A stretch of 5,132 bases of DNA from an uncultured Opitutia bacterium (GTDB lineage Bacteria; Verrucomicrobiota; Verrucomicrobiia; Opitutales; UBA953): assembly GCA_903829855.1 (NCBI GenBank), contig CAIKRN010000082.1, forward strand, positions 1 through 5,132. The letters run 5' to 3'. The notes under the pieces are model-generated. The model searched no databases and was not told where the DNA came from. It worked only from the letters and a program-made list of their open reading frames with translations. The translations under genes were made by a program, and so were the position numbers. Position 1 is the stretch's first letter; each line of letters begins with the position of its first letter. Positions 1 through 5,132 of this stretch are shown here, one piece after another.

Positions 1-603
1 ATCGAGGAAGAAGACCTTCTTGTCGTCAGCAAAGCCCTTCACGATGGCGTTGGTGGCTTCGTTCTGCTGGCGGAACTTATCGTTCTTATCAGCACCGCGC
101 GGGAAGATGGCGAGGATGAGAATCTTGGCGTCGGGGCACTTCTTCTGGAGGCTGGCGATGATCGCCTTGATGCCTTCAGCGGTCTGTTCAGCGGTGCACT
201 GGTAGACGGCGCCGTTGAGCTCCTTCTGGGCGCGGCCCTGGTGGCCGGTGTTGTTGGTACCGATCATGAGCACGATTTCCTTCGGCTTCAGACCGTCAAA
301 GTTACCATGGTCGAGGCGCCAGAGGACGTGCTCGGTGCGGTCGCCGCCGATGCCGAAGTTAGCGGCCTTCAACGGGGCCCAGTTCTTTTCCCAGATTGCC
401 TTGCCGCGGCCATCCCAGCCGTGGGTGATCGAGTCACCGAGGAAGACGAGCTGCGCTTCGCCCTTCTTCGAGATTTCATTGAAGGATTCATGGCGCTTCT
501 CCGTGCCGGGGTGGAGTACTGGCTGGATAGCGTAGTTCGTGTCAGCCGAGGCGGCGACAAAGGAAGCCACAAGGGCGACGAGGGAGGTGAGGCGGGTCTT
601 CAT
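1..603 (-). CDS. Secreted SGNH/GDSL hydrolase, PAF-acetylhydrolase IB-like (C-terminus cut by window edge)
   Basis: I translated this by hand from the ATG at 603-601; the frame stays open for 201 codons to base 1, so the stop lies outside. Residues 1-20 (MKTRLTSLVALVASFVAASA) form a Sec signal peptide, so the enzyme is exported. The SGNH blocks are in order: block I FLGDSITHGW with nucleophile Ser58, block II NFGIGGDRTEHVLWRL with oxyanion Gly84, and block III IGTNN with Asn117/118. Block V (DxxH) would lie beyond the edge. Cys136 and Cys156 are also present in the neighbouring paralog and could form a disulfide. Family members hydrolyse acyl or acetyl esters, often on carbohydrates; the substrate here is unknown. 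It lies 68 bp downstream of its paralog on the same strand and has no Shine-Dalgarno. Codon choice is very uniform: every lysine is AAG and nearly every isoleucine ATC, which suggests high expression. The fold is certain; the substrate is not. Confidence 0.92.
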   Translation of the reverse strand, partial: MKTRLTSLVALVASFVAASADTNYAIQPVLHPGTEKRHESFNEISKKGEAQLVFLGDSITHGWDGRGKAIWEKNWAPLKAANFGIGGDRTEHVLWRLDHGNFDGLKPKEIVLMIGTNNTGHQGRAQKELNGAVYQCTAEQTAEGIKAIIASLQKKCPDAKILILAIFPRGADKNDKFRQQNEATNAIVKGFADDKKVFFLD

Positions 604-608
604 AGGGG

Positions 609-644
609 TAGGCGCACTCTGCCCCGCCATTAGAGGCTGGCAAG
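609..644 (-). promoter_or_regulatory. Conserved 36-bp upstream block, copy 1 (before the active-type SGNH gene)
   Basis: Read on the minus strand, this block begins CTTGCCAGCC and, after an 11-base variable centre, ends with GGCAGAGTGCGC plus a few bases. It matches 1463-1498 at 28 of 36 positions without gaps, and seven of the eight mismatches fall in or beside the centre. It ends 5 bp before the ATG at 603. Within it TGCC and GGCA can pair, as can an inner CC and GG, giving an imperfect hairpin in both copies. It may be a promoter/operator or a 5' UTR element. No convincing -10 hexamer sits 17 bp after TTGCCA, so I do not assign boxes. It could also be a remnant of the tandem gene duplication. 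Confidence 0.4.
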
Positions 645-671
645 AATGACCTGAGGTAACGGCGACTCCTT

Positions 672-1442
672 CTACTTCATCAATTCCTGCACCTTCGGCA
701 TGATTTCATTACCGAAAATCCGGTAGCCGACTTCATTCAGGTGCATCCCGTCGGGCATTAGCTCAATATTCACGGAGCCCGTAGGCATCATGAATTTCGC
801 CCCTGGATCCAGGTAGAACACCGTCCGCTGATCGGCAAAATCCTTGATAATTGCATTGGTGGCTTCGCCCTGAGGGGTGCATCGATACGTCCGCGAGAAC
901 ATGGGGAAGATCCCCAGAAGCAGGATTTTCGATTCCGGACACCTTGTCTTGAGTCGCTCGATAATCGCCTTGATGCCTTCGGCAGTCTGCTCAGGGGTAC
1001 AGTGGTATTTCTCTCCATTTGTCCACTCAGCGACAGGGTTACCTTGGGCGATGGAGTTATTCATCCCAATAAGCAGGACGATGACTTTGGGCTTTAGCCC
1101 ATCCATCAGCCCGTGGTCCAGCCGCCAAAGCACATGTTCCGTACGATCCCCAGGTAACCCAAAGTTGGCAGACTGCAGCGACCCTCTCAGGGTCCAATTC
1201 TGAAAACCCCCTCTTTGCAGGTGCAGCTTGTCCGCATACGTCCAGTAGCCGAGGGTGTCGTCACCCAGAAAAACGAGCGTGGCTTCGCCCTTCTTGGCGA
1301 CCGCGCGCATGTCCTCAAAATGATTGGCGGCGAGAGGATGGAAGACGGGGGTCGTCGCCGGATTCGCCGACTTAGCTAAGGGGACTGATGCCGCGAAGCC
1401 AACGGCGGATACCAGTAGCGAAATGGTAAGGAATATTTTCAA
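672..1442 (-). CDS. Secreted SGNH hydrolase paralog lacking the catalytic serine (putative pseudoenzyme)
   Basis: This is a paralog of the neighbouring SGNH protein, sharing long stretches such as GDRTEHVLWRLDHG, QTAEGIKAII and EATNAI. I chose the TTG at 1442-1440, which gives 256 residues starting MKIFLTISLLVSAVGFAAS, a good signal peptide that mirrors the paralog. The frame is open to a TTG at 1517, but that would translate the conserved upstream block and add a non-signal leader. No ATG occurs before codon 45. With this start, block I reads FLGDDTLGYW, so Asp62 stands where the nucleophilic Ser should be. Block II NFGLPGDRT, block III IGMNN and block V MPDGMH (Asp231, His234) are kept. About seven extra residues follow block I. 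Codon use is less biased than in the paralog (AAA, TTA, GTA occur). Ester hydrolysis by the usual mechanism looks impossible; a binding role, an altered chemistry or early decay are all open. The reading frame is intact. Confidence 0.87.
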   Translation of the reverse strand: MKIFLTISLLVSAVGFAASVPLAKSANPATTPVFHPLAANHFEDMRAVAKKGEATLVFLGDDTLGYWTYADKLHLQRGGFQNWTLRGSLQSANFGLPGDRTEHVLWRLDHGLMDGLKPKVIVLLIGMNNSIAQGNPVAEWTNGEKYHCTPEQTAEGIKAIIERLKTRCPESKILLLGIFPMFSRTYRCTPQGEATNAIIKDFADQRTVFYLDPGAKFMMPTGSVNIELMPDGMHLNEVGYRIFGNEIMPKVQELMK

Positions 1443-1462
1443 GGTGAGAGGGCTGAATGAAG

Positions 1463-1498
1463 TAAGCGCACTCTGCCCTTCCCTAGTCGGCTGGCAAG
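1463..1498 (-). promoter_or_regulatory. Conserved 36-bp upstream block, copy 2 (before the Ser-less SGNH paralog)
   Basis: This is the second copy of the block at 609-644. On the minus strand it starts CTTGCCAGCC and contains GGCAGAGTGCGC after an 11-base centre of different sequence. It ends 20 bp before the TTG start at 1442, against 5 bp in the first copy. Box-to-box spacing is therefore fixed while distance to the start codon varies, which argues for action at the DNA or transcript level and not as a ribosome binding site. Its presence also argues that the gene starts at 1442 and not at 1517, since the longer frame would run straight through it. Confidence 0.4.
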
Positions 1499-1563
1499 CC
1501 CCAGTCAGGCAGGGCAATCAAGATATAGGCATTGAAAGCCCATTAAATTTGCCTTTCGTACCT

Positions 1564-1579
1564 TGGCAGCGCCCTGCCA
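1564..1579. promoter_or_regulatory. Perfect 6-bp inverted repeat ahead of the Sel1-like gene
   Basis: TGGCAG (1564-1569) and CTGCCA (1574-1579) are perfect reverse complements around a 4-base loop, CGCC. The element ends 27 bp before the ATG at 1607, inside the 164-bp divergent region between the Ser-less SGNH gene and the Sel1-like gene. It could be an operator or a 5' UTR hairpin. The rest of that region holds an AT-rich stretch (about 1521-1550) likely to include promoter sequence, but I cannot assign clear -35/-10 boxes. A short repeat of this size can occur by chance. Confidence 0.3.
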
Positions 1580-1606
1580 CCACCCCTTACCCCGATCCAT
1601 TTCCCT

Positions 1607-2260
1607 ATGAGCAAATCTCTCAAAATTTTTCTCGCCGGCGCCTTCCTGCTCTCCGCCACTCTAGGCGCCATCCTGCTTCGGAAAGAATCCAAACCGACAT
1701 GGGATGGCCCCGCCCTGCTGGCGCGGGCCGAGGCCTCACTCGACGGCTTACCCGCGAAGGAGGCCGGTGAACTCCGCGCCCTGCTCGTGTCTTCGGGTCC
1801 TCATCGCTACGACGACCGCGCCGATGCCTGGCTCAAGACTTCTCTCAAGGCGGACCTCAAGCCGGTGGCGGATTACGCCGTGGCGAACCTGCGCGCGATG
1901 GCGGAAGAAGGCGACCTAGAGGCGATGTACTTCCTCTATTTCTTGCTCAGTCAACGGCTCGCGACCGGGGACGAAGGCTTCCAGTGGTTGGAAAAATCGG
2001 CCAAGAGTGGCTACCCGCGAGCGGTCTTCGATGTGACTAAGCAGCAACTGAAAGGTCAGCCGGAGAAACTTCGCGCCGCGATGGAAGTTTTCTCGACACA
2101 GGACAACGACGCCGGCTTCCAGGCGTTACACTGGTTCGCCCATGGCTATGAAAAAGGAGAGGACGGACTCCCCCAAGACACGACCAAAGCCACCGAGTTT
2201 CGTGCACGGGCCAATGCACTCCTGAATAAGCTGAACCAGCAGCGCCAAGGGCAGAAGTAA
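1607..2260 (+). CDS. Membrane-anchored Sel1-like repeat protein
   Basis: The protein has 217 residues and starts at the ATG at 1607, the first codon that places KIFLAGAFLLSATLGAILL (residues 6-24) as an N-terminal hydrophobic segment. Arg25 and Lys26 follow and no clear signal-peptidase site is seen, so an uncleaved signal anchor with the rest outside the cytoplasm is likeliest. The soluble part is helical. Residues about 101-140 (EGDLEAMYFLYFLL, then GFQWLEKSAKSGYPRAV) and about 171-206 (ALHWFAHGYEKGEDGLPQD, then KATEFRARA) resemble Sel1/TPR-type helix pairs, with the typical A-W-x-x-x-A-A and G-x-G-x-x-D spacing partly degenerate. Sel1 repeats usually mediate protein-protein interaction; no partner is evident. 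It is transcribed away from the SGNH genes and converges on the next gene. The C-terminus is polar, ending NQQRQGQK. The repeat call is by eye. Confidence 0.82.
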   Translation: MSKSLKIFLAGAFLLSATLGAILLRKESKPTWDGPALLARAEASLDGLPAKEAGELRALLVSSGPHRYDDRADAWLKTSLKADLKPVADYAVANLRAMAEEGDLEAMYFLYFLLSQRLATGDEGFQWLEKSAKSGYPRAVFDVTKQQLKGQPEKLRAAMEVFSTQDNDAGFQALHWFAHGYEKGEDGLPQDTTKATEFRARANALLNKLNQQRQGQK

Positions 2261-2276
2261 GGACTTACTTCTCCTC
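2249..2276. terminator. Inverted repeat formed by the two convergent stop codons, possible bidirectional terminator
   Basis: AGAAGTAA (2253-2260) and TTACTTCT (2265-2272) are perfect reverse complements around GGAC. Both genes end in AAG TAA, so each arm is the last codons and stop of one gene. A C/C mismatch followed by G-C, G-T and G-C pairs could extend the stem to 2249-2276. There is no T-tract on either side, so it is not a classical intrinsic terminator. It may mark or protect 3' ends of both transcripts, or simply reflect the two genes ending alike. Confidence 0.35.
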
Positions 2277-3536
2277 CGGCAAAGCGTAGTAGGCGACCTC
2301 GGCGAAGAAGAATTCGGCCATGTTCAGCTGGGCGTAGTCGTAATGGCCAACGGCCTTGAGCACCGCGGGGCGACCGGACTCCTCGCCCGCCAAGGCAACA
2401 ATAGACGCGGCGGCCAAGGGGTTCTTCATCCAGAGGGATTCGTAATATTTCCGTCCGCCCGCTTTCTTGCCATCAATGATTTCGGATAAACGCCGCGCGT
2501 CTTCTTGGGTCGGCTGCGGAAACCAGGCGGCATAGACCTCGCGCCAATGGGCGTGGCCGAAGATCTTCTGATCGGCATGATCAAACTTTACGTGCGACGA
2601 GACGGCGGGGAGCGCGTTGGTGGCGTTGACGGCCAGTCCCTTCTGATAAGCCGCCTTCACGGCATTATCTAGCTCGCTGGCGACGAGCTTCGCCAAGCCA
2701 GCTTGGCTGCCCACGTAGATCCAGAGTTGAAAGTTATCGATATTCTTAATCGCTACGCGATCGCGGGGATACCCCTCGGCGCAGATTTGCAGACGGGTTT
2801 CGGCCGACTTGGCTGGTTTCTCGGCGAGGGCCTGCTGATAGCGTTCGAGCCAGATGGCTTCGCCCGTGATTTCATAAGTCGCCTTGAGCAGGTAAAGATA
2901 ACGCACCGCATCACGGAAGAGCTCCCCTTTAAAGCCGCCGCGGAATTGACCCTTGAAGGCGCCGTCACATGACACCCGCCAGCCGTTTGCTTCCAGTACG
3001 CCGGCAACCTCGCGCACCTTGGCCACAAGGATGACACGCTCGGCTGGGGTGGGGATATCGCTCCGGAGATAAGCATGCATACCGAGAAACCAAGGGTGCA
3101 TCTGGTCATCGGAGCTGAGCGGGTAATGGCACTTCCCATCGGAGCCCACTCCACGGGCGATAAAGCCCGGGACGTCCGAGACCGAGGCGCACTTGAGGAG
3201 GCCCAGTGAAAGTTTGCGGGCCAGCTCGCGATCAGCGGCCGCACCCGAGCGACGTGCCCGTTCGACCATGGCGTTCAGATACATACCGGTGAACATCGGG
3301 CCATTCTCGATCGGGCTCCACCAGCCCATGGCGTTGGGCTTACCCAGACGACAGTCTTCCGGCGTAGGCAGCTCGCCCACATAATCACGGATGATACCGT
3401 GCTTGTCGACGAAGCGACGCCACGTCTCGGTATGGGCCTGATCAATTGCCTGGGCTGGCGTTGACTCAGCTAATACACAAATGGCATCCAAGCCCATAAA
3501 ACATAAAATAAGCAACCGTATGGGCCGTGTCAGCAT
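2265..3536 (-). CDS. Secreted uncharacterised protein, possibly an alpha/alpha-barrel glycosidase-like enzyme
   Basis: The product has 423 residues. The ATG at 3536 gives a signal peptide, MLTRPIRLLILCFMGLDAICVLA, with probable cleavage near residue 23. No Shine-Dalgarno precedes it. The mature chain is mostly amphipathic helices with aromatic, acidic conserved-looking segments: WWSPIENGPMFTGMYL (about 72-87), HYPLSSDDQMHPWFLGMHAYL (about 137-157), RDAVRYLYLLKATYEITGE (about 208-226), KNIDNFQLWIYVGSQAG (about 274-290) and MAEFFFAEVAYYALPEEK at the end. Repeated helix pairs with polar loops of this kind recall six-hairpin (alpha/alpha)6 glycosidases or related lyases of envelope polysaccharides, but I recognise no diagnostic catalytic motif, so function is open. 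Acidic residues in ENGP and SSDD are candidate active-site positions. It starts 53 bp after the small cysteine-motif gene on the same strand and could be read from the same transcript. Confidence 0.85.
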   Translation of the reverse strand: MLTRPIRLLILCFMGLDAICVLAESTPAQAIDQAHTETWRRFVDKHGIIRDYVGELPTPEDCRLGKPNAMGWWSPIENGPMFTGMYLNAMVERARRSGAAADRELARKLSLGLLKCASVSDVPGFIARGVGSDGKCHYPLSSDDQMHPWFLGMHAYLRSDIPTPAERVILVAKVREVAGVLEANGWRVSCDGAFKGQFRGGFKGELFRDAVRYLYLLKATYEITGEAIWLERYQQALAEKPAKSAETRLQICAEGYPRDRVAIKNIDNFQLWIYVGSQAGLAKLVASELDNAVKAAYQKGLAVNATNALPAVSSHVKFDHADQKIFGHAHWREVYAAWFPQPTQEDARRLSEIIDGKKAGGRKYYESLWMKNPLAAASIVALAGEESGRPAVLKAVGHYDYAQLNMAEFFFAEVAYYALPEEK

Positions 3537-3589
3537 AACCCATCAGACCTAACTGCCCGCCAACCAGCAATCGGAAATGATTACCCCCG

Positions 3590-4117
3590 TCAGGCCGCCT
3601 TGGCCACAAGCAGCTTCGACTGCTCGATGCAGCTCAACAGTTCTTCGTAGGTAAACTGGCCGGGCATCATGCCCGCACAACTGGCGATACCATCAGGATG
3701 GGCGTCAACGGCGGCTTTGAGTTCAAGCAACGCCTCGCAAACGGCGACGCAGGCCTGATGGTGATCAAAAGTCACTGAACTGCTCGGCGCGGGGTAGTTA
3801 GTCCTCGACCAGATGAGTTCATCCCCGCGACGTTCCACATTAAAGGCATGAGGAATCCGGGCGCTCGCGCAGCGACTTTCACCGCAATCGCAGGTGAAGT
3901 ATTTCCGCCTTTCCGGCCCGCCCAGAATAGAGACCAGCCCGAGCGGACAGGTCACACACGTCTCCGCCGTCAACTTCAAGCCATCGACCTTCACCAGTAG
4001 CGCGATTTCATCGTGGTGAACTTCGACCTTAAGCTTCAGCTCACTCGGTAGGCCCAATGCTCCACTTTTAACAATCAATGGGCGATAGGAAACCCCATCA
4101 TCTGGGGCGGACGACAT
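3590..4117 (-). CDS. Hypothetical cysteine-motif protein, possible metal-binding
   Basis: The protein has 175 residues, from the ATG at 4117 to TGA at 3590-3592. It has no signal peptide or membrane segment, so it is probably cytoplasmic. The N-terminal half looks rich in beta-strand and holds TCVTCPLG (Cys54, Cys57) and YFTCDCGESRCA (Cys76, Cys78, Cys83), a CxxC plus CxCxxxxC arrangement that could bind zinc. The second motif, followed by a Trp (residue 103), resembles small bacterial hypothetical proteins with FTCxCGxxxC signatures; I cannot name the family. The C-terminal part (about 120-175) is helical with further cysteines at 123, 127, 146 and 163. GGGTGG-like purines lie just upstream as a weak ribosome site. 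An ATG four bases earlier is out of frame. It sits between two genes for secreted proteins and has its own promoter-like region. Confidence 0.83.
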   Translation of the reverse strand: MSSAPDDGVSYRPLIVKSGALGLPSELKLKVEVHHDEIALLVKVDGLKLTAETCVTCPLGLVSILGGPERRKYFTCDCGESRCASARIPHAFNVERRGDELIWSRTNYPAPSSSVTFDHHQACVAVCEALLELKAAVDAHPDGIASCAGMMPGQFTYEELLSCIEQSKLLVAKAA

Positions 4118-4154
4118 CCATCCACCCTGACGTGCATGGTCACATTAGCCACTA

Positions 4155-4185
4155 CTATTAAGATTTATAAAACAGGGTGAAACAA
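4155..4185 (-). promoter_or_regulatory. Candidate sigma-70-type promoter for the cysteine-motif gene
   Basis: On the minus strand TTGTTT (4185-4180) is followed after 18 bp by TTAATA (4161-4156), or after 19 bp by TAATAG (4160-4155), a fair match to -35/-10 boxes. The interval is the most AT-rich intergenic stretch in the window and lies about 40 bp ahead of the ATG at 4117. The -35 box falls within the weak hairpin at the end of the metallopeptidase gene, so the two signals overlap. Confidence 0.35.
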
Positions 4186-4193
4186 AGCCACCC
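4163..4193 (-). terminator. Weak hairpin with T-rich tail after the metallopeptidase gene
   Basis: On the minus strand, just after the TAA at 4199-4197, GGGTG (4193-4189) pairs with CACCC (4179-4175) across a 9-base loop and is followed by TGTTTTAT. The layout is that of a rho-independent terminator, but the stem is only 5 bp, so it is at best weak and some read-through into the next gene is likely. Confidence 0.3.
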
Positions 4194-4196
4194 GAG

Positions 4197-5132
4197 TTAC
4201 TTTGTGCCCGCCGGCGGAGCACCCTGCCCTTTTTCCGCGGCCTTCACCCGCTCTTCGACCTTTTTCCGAATCTCGGCTTTGGCAGCATTCAAGCGCTCCG
4301 GCCAAGCGAACTTCGGAGCGGTCGTGGGATCATACCCAGCCATGTGACCCGTCAACCGCGTGGTGGGTTTCGTATACGTGAGTTCCGTTTCTCCGAACAC
4401 CTCGCGACACATCGCAGCCAAGCCTGGGTCATATTCAATCAACTGACTGCGCAAGTGGACATGGTTATGGTCGTGGTCATTGAATCGATTGTTATCGAAC
4501 CAAGACTGGACCCCCTCCGCGAAGTATTCGTGGTGATTCGTCGCCGCATACTTCCCTTTCCAGAGTCCCTTGGCCATGGCGGCCGCATAAGTGGCCTTCA
4601 AGCGACCATCGAAAGTGGGGTCCACCTTCAGCATCCCGCGCAAATGGATATTATGGGCGAACTCGTGGATAAAGATATTCTCCGCTGCATAGGGGTCGCC
4701 CGGAAACGCCAGCATGTTCTCCTCCGCACATGAGCACACCGGGTCTGTCGCAGAACCCCCGAGGCCGCGGGCACGGGCATCCCAATAATCCTTCGGCTTA
4801 AACCCTGCATACTCCGGGATATCCGTCGTGAACTCGCGGTAGCCCATAATGATGACCCGTGAGCCATTCTTGATCATCGCAGCCCGGACGTCGGGGCGCT
4901 TGGCCAACATCAGGTCCGCCAGGTACGCCGTCTCCTTCAGCGCGTAGTCACTGACCGCCCCCGAGGAGACGATCGGCAGGCCGTGGGCGCTGATGTATTT
5001 TCGATAAAATGGAGCCAGCTTTAGTTCCGCCGGAGGCGCGGTCACCTCGCCGACCGGATCCGCGGCGAAGCCAGCGAGGGCTATCAAGCTGAGAAGCAGG
5101 GGTAATTTCATCCGTATGACCTTCTTACCCAT
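4197..5132 (-). CDS. Secreted HExxH zinc metallopeptidase-like protein (5' end at window edge)
   Basis: The open frame gives 311 residues from an ATG exactly at the window edge (5132). A second in-frame ATG at 5111, codon 8, starts MKLPLLLSLIALAGFA, a compact signal peptide, and has AAGAAGG 8 bases upstream; I think it is the likelier start (304 residues), but the upstream sequence is missing. Residues 151-163 (ENIFIHEFAHNIH) carry the zinc motif HEFAH (His156, Glu157, His160). The segment NHHEYFAEGVQSWFDNN (199-215) provides a candidate third ligand, Glu202 or Glu206, 42 to 46 residues on. This is a gluzincin-like layout reminiscent of the anthrax lethal factor (M34-like) catalytic domain. 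A His-rich run, NDHDHNHVH (218-226), follows. The C-terminus (about 279-300) is a charged helix. It is probably an exported zinc hydrolase; the substrate is unknown, and a non-peptidase role cannot be excluded. Confidence 0.88.
   Translation of the reverse strand: MGKKVIRMKLPLLLSLIALAGFAADPVGEVTAPPAELKLAPFYRKYISAHGLPIVSSGAVSDYALKETAYLADLMLAKRPDVRAAMIKNGSRVIIMGYREFTTDIPEYAGFKPKDYWDARARGLGGSATDPVCSCAEENMLAFPGDPYAAENIFIHEFAHNIHLRGMLKVDPTFDGRLKATYAAAMAKGLWKGKYAATNHHEYFAEGVQSWFDNNRFNDHDHNHVHLRSQLIEYDPGLAAMCREVFGETELTYTKPTTRLTGHMAGYDPTTAPKFAWPERLNAAKAEIRKKVEERVKAAEKGQGAPPAGTK
5120..5126 (-). promoter_or_regulatory. Shine-Dalgarno-like site favouring the internal start of the metallopeptidase gene
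   Basis: AAGAAGG on the minus strand lies 8 bases before the in-frame ATG at 5111-5109. Most other genes in this window lack any such sequence, so its presence at good spacing, together with the signal peptide starting there, points to 5111 as the true start and not the edge ATG at 5132. Confidence 0.4.

Noticed and set aside
241..633. Plus-strand open frame of 130 codons across the first SGNH gene
   Set aside because: It lies antisense to a clear SGNH coding frame with a signal peptide and catalytic motifs; open antisense frames are expected in GC-rich genes. The composition shows no domain.
649..657. Small palindrome ACCTGAGGT between the two SGNH genes
   Set aside because: Only 4-bp arms and no matching copy upstream of the other paralog; likely chance.
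666..671. AAGGAG on the minus strand right after the stop of the Ser-less SGNH gene
   Set aside because: It looks like a Shine-Dalgarno sequence, but it is 62 bases from the next start codon and no start codon lies at the usual spacing.
1443..1517. Upstream extension of the Ser-less SGNH gene to a TTG at 1517
   Set aside because: It adds a 25-residue leader before an otherwise normal signal peptide and would translate the conserved upstream block; the aligned paralog starts at the position equivalent to 1442.
2703..2972. Plus-strand open frame of 89 codons inside the secreted barrel-like gene
   Set aside because: It is fully antisense to a longer frame with a signal peptide and coherent protein sequence; no start signal or domain seen.
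4119..4121. Alternative ATG just upstream of the cysteine-motif gene
   Set aside because: It is four bases before the chosen start and in a different frame, so it cannot begin this protein.
4344..4733. Plus-strand open frame of 129 codons inside the metallopeptidase gene
   Set aside because: It is antisense to the HEFAH coding frame, and its residues are explained as complement of that frame.
1..5132. tRNA, rRNA, CRISPR array, transposase, attachment site, toxin-antitoxin or phage genes
   Set aside because: I looked for these on both strands and saw no cloverleaf tail, spaced direct repeats, DDE-type product or phage-like gene. All gaps between genes are under 170 bp.

Overview
The window is an ordinary chromosomal stretch of a bacterium with GC-rich third codon positions. 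It carries six protein genes and no RNA gene, mobile element or CRISPR array that I can see. The mix of secreted PAF-acetylhydrolase-like SGNH hydrolases, a Sel1-repeat protein, a secreted HEFAH metallopeptidase and a large secreted barrel-like protein, mostly without Shine-Dalgarno sequences, is typical of Verrucomicrobiota, possibly the Opitutae branch, and less likely Planctomycetota. This assignment is inference from protein style only.

Layout. Positions 1-603 (minus) hold the N-terminal two thirds of a secreted SGNH/GDSL hydrolase cut by the window edge. Positions 672-1442 (minus) hold a tandem paralog that keeps most of the family blocks but has Asp in place of the nucleophilic Ser, and whose best start is TTG. 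Both paralogs have the same 36-bp block upstream (609-644 and 1463-1498; 28 of 36 bases identical, ungapped). The divergent gene at 1607-2260 (plus) encodes a membrane-anchored Sel1-like repeat protein. It ends tail-to-tail, 4 bp from the stop of a secreted 423-residue protein (2265-3536, minus), and the two stop codons form part of a perfect 8-bp inverted repeat. Upstream on the minus strand lie a small cysteine-motif protein (3590-4117), with an AT-rich promoter-like region of its own, and a secreted HExxH metallopeptidase-like protein (4197-5132) whose 5' end reaches the window edge.

How they work together. Five of the six products carry an N-terminal export signal or membrane anchor, so the window looks like a small set of cell-envelope or extracellular functions. 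No shared pathway can be shown. The two SGNH paralogs are the clearest functional pair, one apparently active and one apparently lacking the nucleophile. The most notable observations are that catalytic Ser-to-Asp change, the duplicated upstream block, and the palindrome at the convergent stop codons. I found no clear sign of a wholly new multi-gene system.
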